A DNA stretch of 64,000 nt, taken from the NCBI GenBank assembly GCA_021209875.1, contig JAGYVD010000007.1:3162001-3226000 (forward strand), read 5' to 3'. Under the pieces are notes generated by a model. That model was not told the DNA's origin, made no database searches, and worked only from the letters and a program-made list of their open reading frames with translations. This stretch comes from Rosellinia necatrix (Eukaryota > Ascomycota > Sordariomycetes > Xylariales > Xylariaceae). The position numbers and the translations under genes are program-made. Positions 1 to 12,472 of the stretch are shown here, piece after piece; positions within the stretch are counted from its first letter, which is position 1, and every line of letters starts with the position of its first letter.

Positions 1-1271
1 ACTGGCCAGAGTCTCCAACTCGACTACCCTCGAGAGCTTCAAAGCCCCAATCGGTTCCCCCATCGGCACGTGGCTACTGCCCCTTGATGCAGGAGCAGAT
101 CTCCTAGGGCTTAGTCCAGTGATCATCCTCATCCGATCTTGGTTTCACCCCTCCCACCGTCCAGATAACATTCCCCTTTCTGATGAGGGTGGTCGGATAT
201 CTGCAGGTAACGAACCCCATAAGTTAAACCCCTTCCCGCTGCCTGCGTGCCATTGCTATTCCCGCCCCTTAAACGTCGGGGCCTAGAACCTGATGGCTAC
301 CTGAGGTCCGCTGGGACTCTCGAGACAATTTACAAATCTGAATGTCTCAGCTGGGGAGCTAGGTTCCTGAAGCATGCTTAATAAACACAACGAGGTTGGA
401 GGGCAACGAAAACTTGTAGGCTCAATCTCATTTGAGACGACTTTTATTGGGCGTGAGTTACAAGGCCGCTATCATCACCTCGAGTATTTTCACACTCAAG
501 GAAAGTACCATCTTCACCGCTTTACCCCAGTTCAAATACCCCACATGCCAGCCTTCCAGTACTCAACGATTTTATGAAAATCGTCGACCCTAGTTTTGTT
601 ATATCGCCAACTTCTAGCCCTAGCAGTAGTATCATTCAACGAATGATTCACGGCGTGTACTGACATCTGTTCAGTGTACGTTGATTGGGGCCGAATCCTG
701 ATATTATTGGGCTGCCTGGTGGTGATGTGTTGATGGGGTGACGGCCAGTGTTTTGACGAAAGTAGGAGGCCGTGGGCTTTTTGCCCCAGTAAGCGACTAT
801 ACGGAATACTCCATTCATATTGCGGGCAAGGCATATTTCTAGTAAATGTTGTGTCGCTTCTCTATACACGCTGAATAACGCGTACTGTACAGGACGTTAG
901 GAACGAATGAACTTCACCACAAGTCCTCGAGTCATTGGCTGACAGTTCTTATCCATGGCCCCGTCGATGGTAGGTGGATGGATTTCTTCCACCATTGAAA
1001 GCGGAAAAGATATTTGGCCACGCTGTGAGCCAGCCCGTATTCCGCGAATGGGGCACACGTAGCCGCACTATTTACCTCGCCCTAGCAGAGCCGAAGAGCA
1101 TGAGACATAACGATATTCGGCGTTAGTTAGGTCCAGGGTATGGTCGTAACGTGACGTTAGAACCTGGACATTGGTCATGTCCTACTTAGATATTCTAGGG
1201 ACACTAGCCCATTGTGCTGGGTATAGGTGTCGTTTATGTTCTAGTGCTGGAAAGACGACGAATCCTGGGGC
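1..1271. other. Left-edge region without a recognisable gene
   Basis: No gene is recognised here. One frame on the plus strand is open from the window edge (base 2) to a TAG at 284-286, about 94 codons without a start, so it could be the tail of a gene lying mostly outside the window. Its translation matches no family I know, and a run of this length can occur by chance. The remaining short ORFs on both strands look random. The 3' end of the next gene is at 1272. Confidence 0.4.
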
Positions 1272-2440
1272 CTAGCCGGAATGCCCACCAGTACTTCCCG
1301 TACTGGCCGGCCTTGCGGGTGGAGTAGATATCGACCCACCATCTTGGTTTCTCTCCATCGCGACACCTCCTATCAGACTAGATAGTGGGCGTGGATCACC
1401 GGCCTCCCCCTCAGAATCTTCGCTCTGCTGGCTGCTGGAGCTACCTAGGCCGGCGTTGGCTTGCTCGGCGACCTCGCGCTCCACGTTCTTCAGCCGCTCT
1501 TTCTCGACGGGATCGACCAGATCGTCGTCATCGCTCCAAAATCCGTCTTCATCTTCGTCGATTTCGGGCATGGCTATTCGTTTCCAAAACCGGAGCTCCT
1601 GTTTCGTGGCTTTCTCGCGCACTCGCTTGTCCCACCGTGTCTCGTCTTCATCGAACTTCTTGCGAAAGTCCCGTAAGAGACTGTTCGCACGACTCGCATG
1701 TTCCTGCACCTCCCACATCTGATCCCGCAGCCGACTGTTTTCGGCTCGTGCCTCGGCGAGCTGGGCGCGGTAGGAACGATGCCAGGCGGCGACATCAGTG
1801 ACATGCTTCTGTTTGTAGACATGAAATTGATTTATTATACCCTCAAATACCTTTGCATAGGTAGCAAGTAAGGTAAAGTTGGCATCTCGTGATTGCTTTG
1901 CGCGGTCGAGGGATTCGGTTAGGATCGATAGCATAGCTTCGAGGTTTGGTTCCTGGCCTGTAGGCATATCATGACCGTTAGCTCTCTGTCCTTTTCTGAT
2001 CTGTCACCATCCAACCCCGGCCCCATGTTCTTATCCGCTCTGGCACCCGTCACGACCACCGGGCCTTGGGCTCTCACCACGCTCATCCGATACCCCCATG
2101 TACGGCACCAGCGCGAGGTGGGATGGTGGGATAACACAAGAAGGGCAAGTGGAAAGAAAGGAAAGTCATATAGCACAGGGCGAAATGGAATTTGCTAACC
2201 AAACAACTCATCGGTGGCCTCCCCCAAGAGGTCCTCGTTGCCCAGCCCCCGCTCATGTGCCCGATTCCTCACTCTCCCCAACCCAGACACGATCTCTTCT
2301 GTGACGCGTCGATTGTCGGCAAGCTGACGCGAGAGCTCTTCGACCATGCTGTATATGACGTTGAGTTCGGCATGGTGCCCGGCAGGCGTAGGCCCAAGGG
2401 CCATTGCACCGGCTGCACCGGCTGCACCATTACCCTGCAT
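1272..2440 (-). CDS. Conserved coiled-coil protein of unknown function, two exons
   Basis: Exon 1 is 2440-2200 and exon 2 is 1957-1272. The 242-nt intron has donor GTTAGC, branch GCTAAC and acceptor CTACAG, and both sides are in phase 1, giving a 308-residue protein. The start is the ATG at 2440; the longer open frame upstream lacks good coding character. The N-terminus has Gly/Ala repeats. Residues of about 30-75 form a helix-prone stretch (ELNVIYSMVEELSRQL). The middle is a long charged helix with Trp and Arg, followed by an acidic patch (MPEIDEDEDGFWSDDDD) and a Ser/Gly/Glu-rich tail. No catalytic motif, signal peptide or membrane segment is seen. The composition suggests a structural or scaffold coiled-coil protein, but I do not recognise the family and assign no function. 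Confidence 0.7.
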
Positions 2441-4303
2441 GGCGCTGGTCCTCCACCCCCTACAAGTAGACGTGTTTATGCAAAGTACCAATTTTATCTG
2501 TAGCGTGGATATGTACCGGCATGTAAAGGCGGCTGCAAAGTGAAGGCGGGGTGGTTGGACGATTGACTGCTGCAAGAAAACAGGTGAAGGAGTATGCGGG
2601 ATCTAGGGATAAGATGGTGTCGTTGGCGATGACGGGCCAGGGCTCCTTTCTGGATATCACTATCGTGTTACCTGTTGCAATGGTAGATAAGTAGGTAGTA
2701 CCCAAGGTAGGTAGTTACCCAAGCTGCAACCAAACCAGCTTGAACCCACGAGGTTAGGGGTGCTTGACCAAAGTGCTAGGTGCCTGCCTCGAGCAACAGA
2801 AGGGCTTATACCGGTTATTTAAATAATATGAATAATAATGTTATAACTAACTATTGCATATTATACATCGACACTGGGAAGACCATTACCTAAGCGCCAA
2901 CTCCATACTTGCCTTCTCAATGAAAGCTACTGAGCAACAATGGCCAGATACACCTACCTACCCAGTTACCTTAAATGGTATCTAACGCCACATTTTCACT
3001 TTCTATTGTGCTTTAAGTTCGGTTACTAACTAATGCACATGTCAGATACCGCAACCGCCGTTTAATAAACACCAATAGAAAATTAATTATCCTGTATAAA
3101 ACGACCAGGGCAGGATCCGTCTTCAAGGCTTGTCCTGGGCCACATCGTAAAGCTAAATGTGACCAGAAGACGATTTCCCAGGTGGGTAAGTAGACCCAGC
3201 CTGCTACCTATGGTGTCTTATTCCGGCTCTCTACGTAGAGGAGGGTTTGCTCGCCCAACTATACACTTACTAAGCGCCCGTATATCAACCCATACAATCG
3301 AGTTTTAGACATCATCGAGCCCTTCAACCGACGGATAAGGTAAATAATCGGACTAACTGCCCTTTGAGTTACCTACAGCCCAAGCTTTCCGGTGGTCGTT
3401 ATGTTTCCGATACTTGGTGTACTGACTATTGCGCGAAATACTGTTGTATCGAAATGCCAGGAGGGATTTCACGCAAACAACACCATGGGCCGAAATTCGC
3501 CGAGTCTTTAGGAGACGTGCCTGTCGAGCAAGTTCACTAAAGTCTCTACTTTTAGGTTGACACTGTTGCAAAGTGGGATACACAATTTAGTCATCCGTAA
3601 ACATCGGCGGTCCGGAGGCGATCAATAATTCCCATTTGACATCCGGCCGGCTCGCGTGATCGCCCGGATGATATGAATTATCTTTCGCGGATATCTGGCC
3701 GCTTATCGTCTGGAGCCGTGCGCGAAGTGCGAACCATGATAGATTCCACGATATCAAAAGAACTATCCCCGTTGATCACAGACTATAAGGTAGGCCCTCA
3801 TCACCATTGCCGGCATATGGTGTCATAACTATGTATGTAGTGTGATAGCTTGCCTACCTATCTTTATCTATCCGACACATGCCATCACGACCAGACACTT
3901 TGGCAAAGGGCTGGCAAGTGTCAAATCGGCGTGCCTATAGGTTAGGTAGTACGGGCAGTACTGGAACATGGAAGGGGAGCACTGCGACACCAGACTCGCA
4001 TTTGAGTTTGGACATACAGACTCGAAACCATGTATCGAGGGGTCGCGTGCCCCGGATTATGTCTTGGGGAATTCTTTCCTGTCTACTTATTCAACGCACC
4101 TGCCTGTGGCCGGCAAGGGGATATAAACCCTATACCGCGCAACCAAGGCCGTATATAGAGCAAAGCCGGCACAATCCCAAAATCTCTACATGTATTGAAA
4201 TAATCGAATCGCGCGATACAGCCGGATCCGAGACCTCACCGAAAACCCCCGTGCCTCTGACGAAAGCATTGGCTATTACACACTACATTCTTTAGCACAT
4301 TTG
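2441..4303. other. Intergenic region with divergent promoters
   Basis: This 1.9 kb separates the minus-strand coiled-coil gene from the plus-strand permease. It holds several copies of the GGTAGGTA / CCTACCTA word (around 2690-2720 and 2950-2970), an AT-rich patch at about 2815-2870, and a TATAAA at 4122-4127. An ORF at 3879-4295 (138 codons) lies just before the permease but has no recognisable similarity and is probably leader sequence. Confidence 0.5.
4122..4127 (+). promoter_or_regulatory. Possible TATA box of the permease gene
   Basis: A TATAAA hexamer lies 177 bases before the permease ATG. The spacing would allow a leader of about 150 nt. This is a motif match only. Confidence 0.3.
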
Positions 4304-6148
4304 ATGGCGCCACAGCCAGAACCTGCCTCGACATGTCTCTCAGAGGTCATCACAACTCGTCAGTTCATTTTCATGGCCCTCGGGTCCTCTATCGGTGCCG
4401 GATTGCTATTGTCTTCGGGCGAAGGTCAGTGTCCTAGGGTTCCCTATACCCCCATGTGGCGTCTTCTGTAGTTGCCCATTGCTTTATCGGAGAGTTTTTG
4501 CTCTCCTGTGAACCCCCAAGACCCCCGATGCCACATACCATACGCAAAAACGGCTGACTCTATTTTCTTAAATAAGCTCTCGCCGTTGGTGGTGCAGCGT
4601 CACTCTTCATCGCATACGCCGTCGTCGGGTTCGCCGTCTGGATCACCATGTGCAGCCTCGGCGAGCTGTCGGCTAATTTCCCCGTCAAGGGCTCCTTTTA
4701 CGAATTTTCGGTGCGCTTTATATCGCCGTCATGGGGCTTCGCGATGGGATGGAACTACGTCATTAACTTCGTCTTCGTCGTGCCCTTCGAGATCATCGTT
4801 ATGATTATGTGCGCCCGTTACTGGAATCCTACTATCTCTGCGTTGTATCTCGCACCCGTCTTTATCTTCGCATTGGTCGTTATTTATTCGCTAGGGGCGC
4901 GATGGTATGCCGAGTGTGAGAACGTCTTTGGAATAGTGAAGATCATCGTCCTCAGTGTCTTCGTTGTTACGGCCATCTGCATCCTGACGGGACATGTGTC
5001 GACCGATACGCGGACCCGTGATCAGCTACCGTACAATGATTGGCGGACTGAGGCTTTCAAACACGGAGCGCCGGGGTTTCTCTTCGTATTCATGTCCGCG
5101 GGAATAGCGTATGGCGGCACCGAAATGCTTGGTCTAGCAGCCGCCGAATGTCGCCATCCGCGCTACGTTATGGGGATTGCGAGCAAGCTGGTTGCAGGCC
5201 GTGTCGTATTGCTGTACCTGATTCTTATACTCATGCTCGGACTCGTGCTCCGGGTCGATCTCGACCAGACTACACCCTCGGGTGACGTTAGCATAAGCCC
5301 CTTCGTACTCGCCATCTTGCAAGCTAACATTCGCATTCTTCCCGACCTCATAAACGCTACCATGGTCATCGCCTTCTTTTCCATGGCTAACGCGAGCGGT
5401 AAGAATTTCCCGGGTCCTTATATCTTCCTGTCACTGTGGTTGTTACAAGAATGAACTAGCTCCGTTTAGACTATAATTATGCCTAGGAAGACTGGCCATA
5501 CCTCTAGGAGGTTTTATAAACCACTCTCCATGCTTGAAATAGCCATGACTAACCCCGAACTTTACAGTATTCGCGGCCTCCCGAGCATTGCATGCGATCT
5601 CAGCCAGGGGCATGGGTCCACGCTTCTGCGCGGTTCTGTACCGGGGTAGACCGCTGGGCGCGCTTTTGATCGTCCTATTATTCTCGTTTCTGGCGTTCGC
5701 CAAAGCCGCACCGAAGGGCGATGAGGTCTTCGTGTGGTTGCTCGCCCTCGCTTCCTGCTCTAGCTACTTAACCTGGACCTCAATATGCGTGGCCCACATC
5801 CGTTGCCGGCTCGCCCTTAAGCGCCAGGGGAAATCGCTAGATAGCCTTACGACGTACCGCTCCCCGTTCGGCATTATTGGCCCCGTCGTTGCCGCCATCG
5901 TCTTCTTGTTTGGCCTCGTAGCACAAATTACCGCGGCGGTGCTGAGTCCGCTGCCATCGCCACCACCCGTTGAGGCGAGTTTTATGGGTCTCATCGTCAC
6001 CGTGGTGTTTTGGATAGGCTATATGATCTGGAAGCGAGATGGCACGCTGCTGGTCCCCCTTCATCGGGTCGAACTCGGACCAAAAGAAGAGATGTTTTTG
6101 GCTACGAACACTGCCGAGCACCACCAACCGTCCTTGCCGGCGGAATAA
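4304..6148 (+). CDS. Amino-acid permease (APC superfamily, YAT family)
   Basis: Three exons, 4304-4424, 4577-5398 and 5568-6148, give 507 residues. Both junctions keep phase, and intron 1 carries a CTGAC branch. The first transmembrane segment has the family signature ALGSSIGAGLLLSSGEAL, followed by the typical GGAASLFIAY and the SLGELS motif; later, ANASVFAASRALHAISARG corresponds to the conserved loop around TM8. About twelve hydrophobic segments can be counted, as expected of a plasma-membrane proton/amino-acid symporter. The N-terminal tail before TM1 is only about 20 residues, shorter than in well-studied yeast permeases, so regulatory ubiquitination sites found in longer tails may be missing or an upstream exon may have been overlooked. 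The substrate cannot be predicted. Confidence 0.88.
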
Positions 6149-6849
6149 AAGCGGTACTAAATCGCAGTTTACTATGTCTGGCTTTTCCTCCCCCCCCTTC
6201 TTTGCTGCCCTCTAGGCGCATATATGGAATGATTAGTGGGTGTCTTTGGAAACCTGGCGTTTTAGGTGAGCAGCCGCATCACACGGAAGTTAATTGTGAG
6301 CATGGCACCAATCTACAAATTGGAGGTTCTGGTCGACTAACAACTTTTCGCGGGGAGGAAATCCTGCTGCGCCTTTGTAAATGATATCTGGCCATTGGGT
6401 ATCATTATTGGTCCCCACTCTCTGCACATGCCGCGAGGATATCAATAGAATTAGCTTCATTTTTTACTTCGGAAGCCATAGCGACGTGGCGGGCTACATG
6501 ACGGGGGATTACCGACCGAGCCTTCGAGTCTACTCCCGCAATCGGCGTATCATGGTAGTATTCAGCTTTTTCCGAAAAACCTTGCAACGAATATTATTCT
6601 GCAAAATAAGAACCGATGACTATCAAACTCCGATTACGGGATGTGTCTTCGGGTTCATGTCTTGTCATCGCGAAAAGCTTTCATGTACAGTAATTTTTAC
6701 CCGCCATGAATCTGACTAACGTTGACATTAACATCATACGAGCCGCGGTATCAATCGCTTCATTACATTGCCGTTACCCCCAAACACACCCATCTCTCTA
6801 TCATAAATAGTAAGCGAGGCACGAAGCATCCGACCGCCGTTTTCGAATG
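6149..6849. other. Convergent intergenic region, nothing recognised
   Basis: The region lies between the 3' ends of the permease and MCM2. The ORF at 6381-6719 (112 codons) shows no family resemblance. No repeat or RNA gene was seen. Confidence 0.5.
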
Positions 6850-9479
6850 CTACGCTGTCACCGTTGCAGTTCTTCGCTGAGATTGCGAAGTTCCGCCCTT
6901 CCTTGTTGAATTCACGCCAGGCCGAGCCAGTGTATATTTAGCAAAGGCACGGGCTAGCGCCTTCTTGCAGCTCACTTTCTGACTGCCAACAAAACTCTCC
7001 ACCGTGACGGCGATAGCCCTATCGATATCCTGAGCCGAGCAGTATTCGGAGAGCCGCATTCGGCAGAACGATTCGGATATACGGATGATGGCTTCTAAAT
7101 GACGGACCTGGAAACTCATAGTCAGAACAAGAAACAGCCTCTCAAGCAACAAATCAACATACTGTAATAGGATAAGCCCCGGTAGCAAGCGACTCTCGAC
7201 GCATATCTGCGAATAATCTTGCCACTTTGTCCTCGTCCATATGGAGTAGCTTCGGTTGGCAGTGCTCACGCGCGTAGAGGATATATTTACGGAGAAGTTC
7301 CTGCGGAACTTCTCCCTCCTTCTTTGCGGCGTTTTCCTTTTCCTCGGTGGTCTCGGTATCCTGGTCCATCTCTTGGGATTCTTCACCCCCTTGTGTAGAT
7401 GGATGGCTTCGGCTATGCGACCCTACGATAAAGCGAGCTAGTCGTTCGTCCTCGCTTGGGTCGACGGTATCTCGTACTACGCAGAGAATATCGAAACGAG
7501 ACAAGATGGGCTCTGTGAGTTCAACGTTTGCGGAGAATGGTATCGTCGAGTTGTAGCGGCCGCCTATGGGATTGGCGGCGGCAATGATACCACATCGGGC
7601 TTGCAGGGTGGTAACGATACCGGCTTTCGAGATGGAGATCGTCTGCTGTTCCATAGCTTCGTGAATAGATGTTCGATCCTGATCGTTCATCTTGTCAAAC
7701 TCGTCGATCAGGCAAGTGCCTTTGTCTGCCAGCACTAAGGCTCCACCCTCTAATGTCCATTCGCTCGTAAGAGGATCTCGACGAACACTAGCCGTCAGAC
7801 CTACAGCGGAGGCACCCTGACCCGTGGCAAACACAGCACGGTGCGCCGTTTTTTCAACATATTTGAGAACCTGGGATTTGGCCGTACCCGGGTCACCAAG
7901 AAGTAGGACATTGATATCACCACGAACGTGATGTGACCCTTTGGCGATCTTAGCAACACCACCAAAGAGAGACAAGGCCACAGCCGTCTTGATATCCGTG
8001 TGTCCGTATATACTCGGGGCTATCGAATCGATGATCTTGTCAATGATCTGGGGATCACGAGAAAGTGTACGGATCTTTTGTTCGTCTTCCTCGGTCAGTC
8101 TGAATCCGGCGAGCTGATCGTGGGCCTTGACAATGTTGTTCGCCTCCAGAATCGTGGCAAAGACGGGGAAGCCGTTGCGATTGTTCAGTTGAGCGTCGTA
8201 GTTATTTCTATAAATTCCAGTAACCTCGATTTCCTCACCTGGTTTGGCCTTATCAATTAAGTCCCAAAGAAGGATCACTTCACGTGTCCGAGGGAGACGA
8301 CCTGCAGGGACTGTCCCGGGAGATTCTTGAAGCGTAAGCTTCTGATAGTTTCGGTAGATGGTTTTTTTCCGAGTTAACAGTAAATGGCCCTCGGGATTGA
8401 CAGTTTTGGCAGTACTTGATCTTCACCTCGACGTTGGACTCCTGCTGAAAAGGCCCCAATGTCACGCCACACTTGGTACAGTCAAATTTGACATAAATGA
8501 GCTGTGGGAATACGCCTGTACGCCGGGTGACAACACCACTGACCCGGACAAGGCAGTTAAGGTGCGATTGCCTCAGCTGGCGGAGGGTGTAATGTACGGG
8601 TAAATCGAAGATCCGAACATGTATATCAGAGTGGATGCGCTCGTAGTCGGGGTAGTGGAGCAAAACTACATCCATAGCCACTTGATCGAATAGGGCAAGC
8701 ATCTCCTGTGGCGCGTTGGCCAGGAAATAGGCGAGGATGGCCTTTGACGAAGACAAATGGTCGTAAGAGACCTCAAGGGTCTCAGCGTTTACCTCACCGA
8801 GAGTCCGAATGCGATTGCCGTAGACGGAAGAGCCGCTTTCGTCAGTGTATTCCGTGAGGAAAGCCTTGAATTCTCGCTTGATAGTACGCTGAACGGCGGG
8901 CTGAGAGACCCAGTCGGTGAGACTCGACGCTTTCACATCCTGTAAGGCCTCTAGTGAGAGTTCTTCGGCCATAATATCCTGGTCCATTACGTCGTCGGGA
9001 TCCTCATCGTAGTGGTGACGCCGACGACGGGGCTGAGCAGTCAGGTCGATATCGCCATCTTCATCTTCATCTGGTAAAAAGGCGGCTGGTGCTCGCCTGC
9101 GGGCAACCTCACGGTCTCTTCGATTTAATTGGGCCTCCAGCCGTCGCCTTTCGCCAAGATCAAGATCATCATAATCGCCCTCGTCATCAAGGCCGATTCC
9201 TTCGTAGGTGTCGTTTCCCCCCTTGTCTTGATAATCTCGTTCAAAGCCCTCGCGGAAAAGATCCACATCGTCTTCGGCCATCTCATCGAGCTCTTCCAGA
9301 TCGTCTTGTATCTCGGGCTCCTCCTCTATCTCGTCGTCATCGTCGCCGCCATGGGCAATGTTGAAGGCGGGCGGAGACGAAGGCATGGGGCTAGAGGCTG
9401 CTACGGAGGAAGAGGCATCGCCGCCGGTACGTGACCGCTTGCGATTTGATCGCGGAGGACCTCGATTCGCCGAGTCCAT
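6850..9479 (-). CDS. MCM2: MCM2, replicative helicase subunit, interrupted by a one-base frameshift
   Basis: MCM2 is a subunit of the nuclear MCM2-7 replicative helicase. Exon 1 runs 9479-7163 and exon 2 7107-6850, with a 55-nt intron (donor GTATGT, branch CTGAC). If one base is ignored, the protein has 857 residues, normal for fungal MCM2. Seen in order: an acidic, Ser-rich N-terminus; a C4 zinc finger with Cys334, 337, 357 and 360; Walker A GDPGTAKS at about 528; Walker B IDEFDKM at about 591; the arginine finger SRFD at about 660; and the C-terminal winged-helix region. The frame breaks after residue 372, where the T run at 8362-8368 (seven bases) needs only six to continue into the conserved sequence that follows. 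No GT-AG intron can explain this. MCM2 is essential, so a sequencing error is more likely than a true lesion. Confidence 0.95.
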
Positions 9480-10367
9480 GTTGCTTCGGAGAGGAGAAGA
9501 ACTGAGGCCAATGCTGTTAATAAACAGTTGCTCAATATGCCATTTGCAGGGTAGATTGAGAAGCGGGATGTTTCGCTAGCCGTCCAGTCCCTTGGGATGC
9601 AACCGAAAAGTCGGAGAGGCACTTACTCCATTGGCACCTTTTAGGCACGTCTCTCTCCAATAATCTGATTGTAACAAGCCGAAAAGACAGATTCCGGCGA
9701 AATTCTCAACGTATTGCCAGGGAAAGAAAAGGGGGAGATAGTATGACAACAAAAGGTTGAGCCAAAAGGCTATTGTGAAGATTGGCGATTGATTAATTAT
9801 CCCCGGTCCCACCGAAAGGAGAAGTTGAGGATTGGGAGGGAAATAGAGGTGGGGGGGGCATTCACCAATCCAAGGCGCGTTCGGAACGCGTTAAATTCAC
9901 GAGGGCGCGTAAAGTGGTACATGGGCATATCGCGCTTGACTAACTTGGGTAAGTGTATACCTACCTAGGTAATAGGTACCTAACCATGCACTTTTAGTTT
10001 TGCTCAAAGGTCCCTTCACACCCCACACCCTACCTTGGTAGGTAGATAGCTTATGGTAGCTGCAGCTTCCTCTAGTGATTCTGTTCACCGCGTCTAGCAC
10101 CTACAATCGCTATTGCTCCAGTGGGTGCCGTGTTACGTCACTTGTCGCATGCGCACACCATTGATATTACTTGTAACAAGGGAACCTGTTCATACTTTAG
10201 CCATCTTAAACTTTGAACCTGAACCTTGAAGTGCATTCTACTGCCTATCAATTAGCACGAAGTATTTAACCACACCACACCGCATTGCATCGCGTCGCAT
10301 TCTCCGCAAGTGTAAATATCATAGCGTCCAGTCCTCTGGACAGCGCCGCAGAACAAACAGCCTGACA
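9480..10367. other. Divergent promoter region between MCM2 and the UBR-box gene
   Basis: The 0.9 kb contains a G-run at about 9850-9860 and a cluster of CCTACCTAGGTA / GGTACCTA words at 9957-9983 and 10031-10045. No gene is seen; the short ORFs on the minus strand look random. Confidence 0.45.
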
Positions 10368-12112
10368 ATGCATCCTACTCCGGCTCCGACGGGCGGCTCA
10401 CAACAAGATGCGATCGCGCTAGATAATACCAACGGTGATAACAACAACAACAACAACAACGACAACAATAACAATGCTGTCCCATCTTCTCGCCGTGACA
10501 GCATGTCCCAAAAATCAGAAGGTTCCCAGACTGCAGCCGATTTCATCAGAGATCAGATGCAGCTGGAAGCTGATGCTCGCGAGGCTCTCCCTTATGTATG
10601 TAGTTGGTCAGATTCCCTCGAGAACCCTCCTCCTGGCGGTCCCTTCCGATGTTGACGCAAAAAAACGTCTGTACTTGGGCACTGCTAACAGTCATTCGTT
10701 CCTTCACGAAGAGTTTCAGGGATTGTACCAGACCACTTGGTTCCCTGCGCCAGAATGTTTACGCGTGCCTCACTTGCAATCCCCCACCCGCGAACCCCGA
10801 CGATCCCTACACCGCCGCCGGCGTCTGCTATTCCTGCTCTGTGCAGTGCCACGGCGAGCATGAGCTAGTAGAGCTTTTCAAAAAGCGTAACTTCGTCTGC
10901 GACTGTGGTACCACGCGCTTCAGCCCCGACCAACCGTGTAGAATCCGCATCAATCCGGAAACCAATACTCGAGGGGATGTCCACTCCGAGCAGCCCGACC
11001 CGAACAACAAGTATAACCAAAACTTCCGCAATCGCTTCTGTTCCTGCTCCATCGATTATCGTCCCCATGAGCAAACGGGCACCATGTTTCAGTGTCTGGG
11101 GCTGGGCACTCACGAGACGGGTGGCTGTGGTGAGGAATGGTACCACCCGGGATGCTTGGTAGGACAGGGGCCCAAATGGTACGAGGGGCTCTCCAAAGCC
11201 ACCAGCAATGGTGCTCTAGCTCCGATAGCCGAGGATCCTAGCCACGAAACCAACGACGGACAGCAGGCAAATGGCGTGAATATTACAGATGACGACGACC
11301 AGGACGAAGACGTGCCTCTACCCGACGGCTTCCCTAACGAAGACGAGTTCGAACTCCTCTTCTGCTACAAATGCGTCGAGGCATACCCCTGGATCAAGCG
11401 ATATGTTGGGACCCCCGGGTTCTTGCCCCCCGTCTTCTTACAGAAGCCGGACGAGGTGGTAGAAGAACTGCCGACAACTAAGAAGAGGAAATTGGAGGAT
11501 GACGGCACCAGAAACGAGGAGGAGGCGCCAAACAAGCGTATTAAGAGCGACCCCAACGCCGATAGTGAAGATAATCTGTTAGGCTCTGCTGCCTCAGACG
11601 ACACCCCGACGGAAGTGAAGGGGGAGGATACAAAAGATACAATCACCCCCAAGGCACCAGAATGCAAGCTGACGTCGCTACCCCCTGCACCAAACGGTGT
11701 GTTCTCGATATTCGTCAAGGCAGATTTCCGCGACCACTTCTGTCGCTGTCCTTCCTGCTTCCCCTATCTCAAACCCCACCCACAACTGCTGGAGCAGGAA
11801 GAAGACTATGACCCCCCTCTATCAGACGGCTCGGAAAACGAATCCACTCATGGCAGCGGGTCTCTTTACGAGCGCGGTGAATCCGCGCTGAAAAATGTTG
11901 ATCGTGTTCGCGCGATTGAAGGCGTCATGGCGTATAACAATCTGAAAGAAAAGTTGAAGCCCTTCTTTCAACAGTTTGCCGAGAGTGGAAAAGCGATTGG
12001 CGCCGAGGATATCAAGGAGTATTTTGCGAAATTGAGGGGCGATGATCAAGCCATCAAAGAAGCAAGCGAATCTGCCAAGGAGGACCATCGAAGAGAGCAA
12101 AGCGGTTACTGA
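10368..12112 (+). CDS. UBR-box / PHD-like zinc-finger protein (UBR7 / Mlo2 family)
   Basis: Exons 10368-10595 and 10712-12112 give 542 residues; the intron starts GTATGT, has a CTAAC branch and ends AAG in phase 0, joining LPY to SFRDCTRPLG. The protein has a poly-Asn tract near residue 25 (an AAC repeat), a UBR box (YACLTCN, CYSCSVQCHGEHELVEL, RNFVCDCG), a PHD-like finger (FCSCSIDYRPHEQ ... CGEEWYHPGCLVG), a second Cys pair (LLFCYKCVEAYPWI) and a C-terminal Cys motif (HFCRCPSCFPYL). In animals UBR7 is a histone-associated ubiquitin ligase; in fission yeast Mlo2 affects chromosome segregation. A nuclear chromatin role is therefore likely but inferred. The Lys/Arg-rich stretch TTKKRKLEDD is a possible nuclear localisation signal. 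Confidence 0.88.
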
Positions 12113-12472
12113 AGTACTCGCAGAGAAAAACTATCTTGATTATCGTGAAGGAGGATTTCAGCAGGTCGGCCGAATAGCCCGCTTTGGCAGTGGGCTCTAT
12201 TCGCTATGTCAGGAGGACTTTGCGTTCGTTTTCTAGTCGCTGGCGATACTGCTGGTAGGTGTGGGCTGTGTATGACAACAAACCGGCAAAGGTATGTAAA
12301 ATAAGATATAATGTGACGGTATCGGCAAGTAGGTACTGGCCAGGACTTTGCGATGGTTTTAACTCAAGACTACTTCTGGGCTAACTCCACTATGGCCCCT
12401 TTTCTATTCCCGACATTGTCGGAAATCTTTAGTTATCTAAGGCAATTATGGTCGAAAAGCATATAGTCTCAT
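12113..12472. other. Convergent intergenic region
   Basis: About 360 bases hold the 3' ends of the UBR-box gene and the LtnD-like gene. Nothing else is seen. Confidence 0.4.

Noticed and set aside
1385..1801. 138-codon plus-strand ORF
   Set aside because: Antisense shadow of the coiled-coil gene, whose splice-supported frame is on the minus strand.
8355..8375. Programmed ribosomal frameshifting in MCM2 at the A AAA AAA run
   Set aside because: That heptamer favours a -1 shift, but restoring the frame here requires skipping one base (+1). No precedent in MCM2 proteins is known to me.
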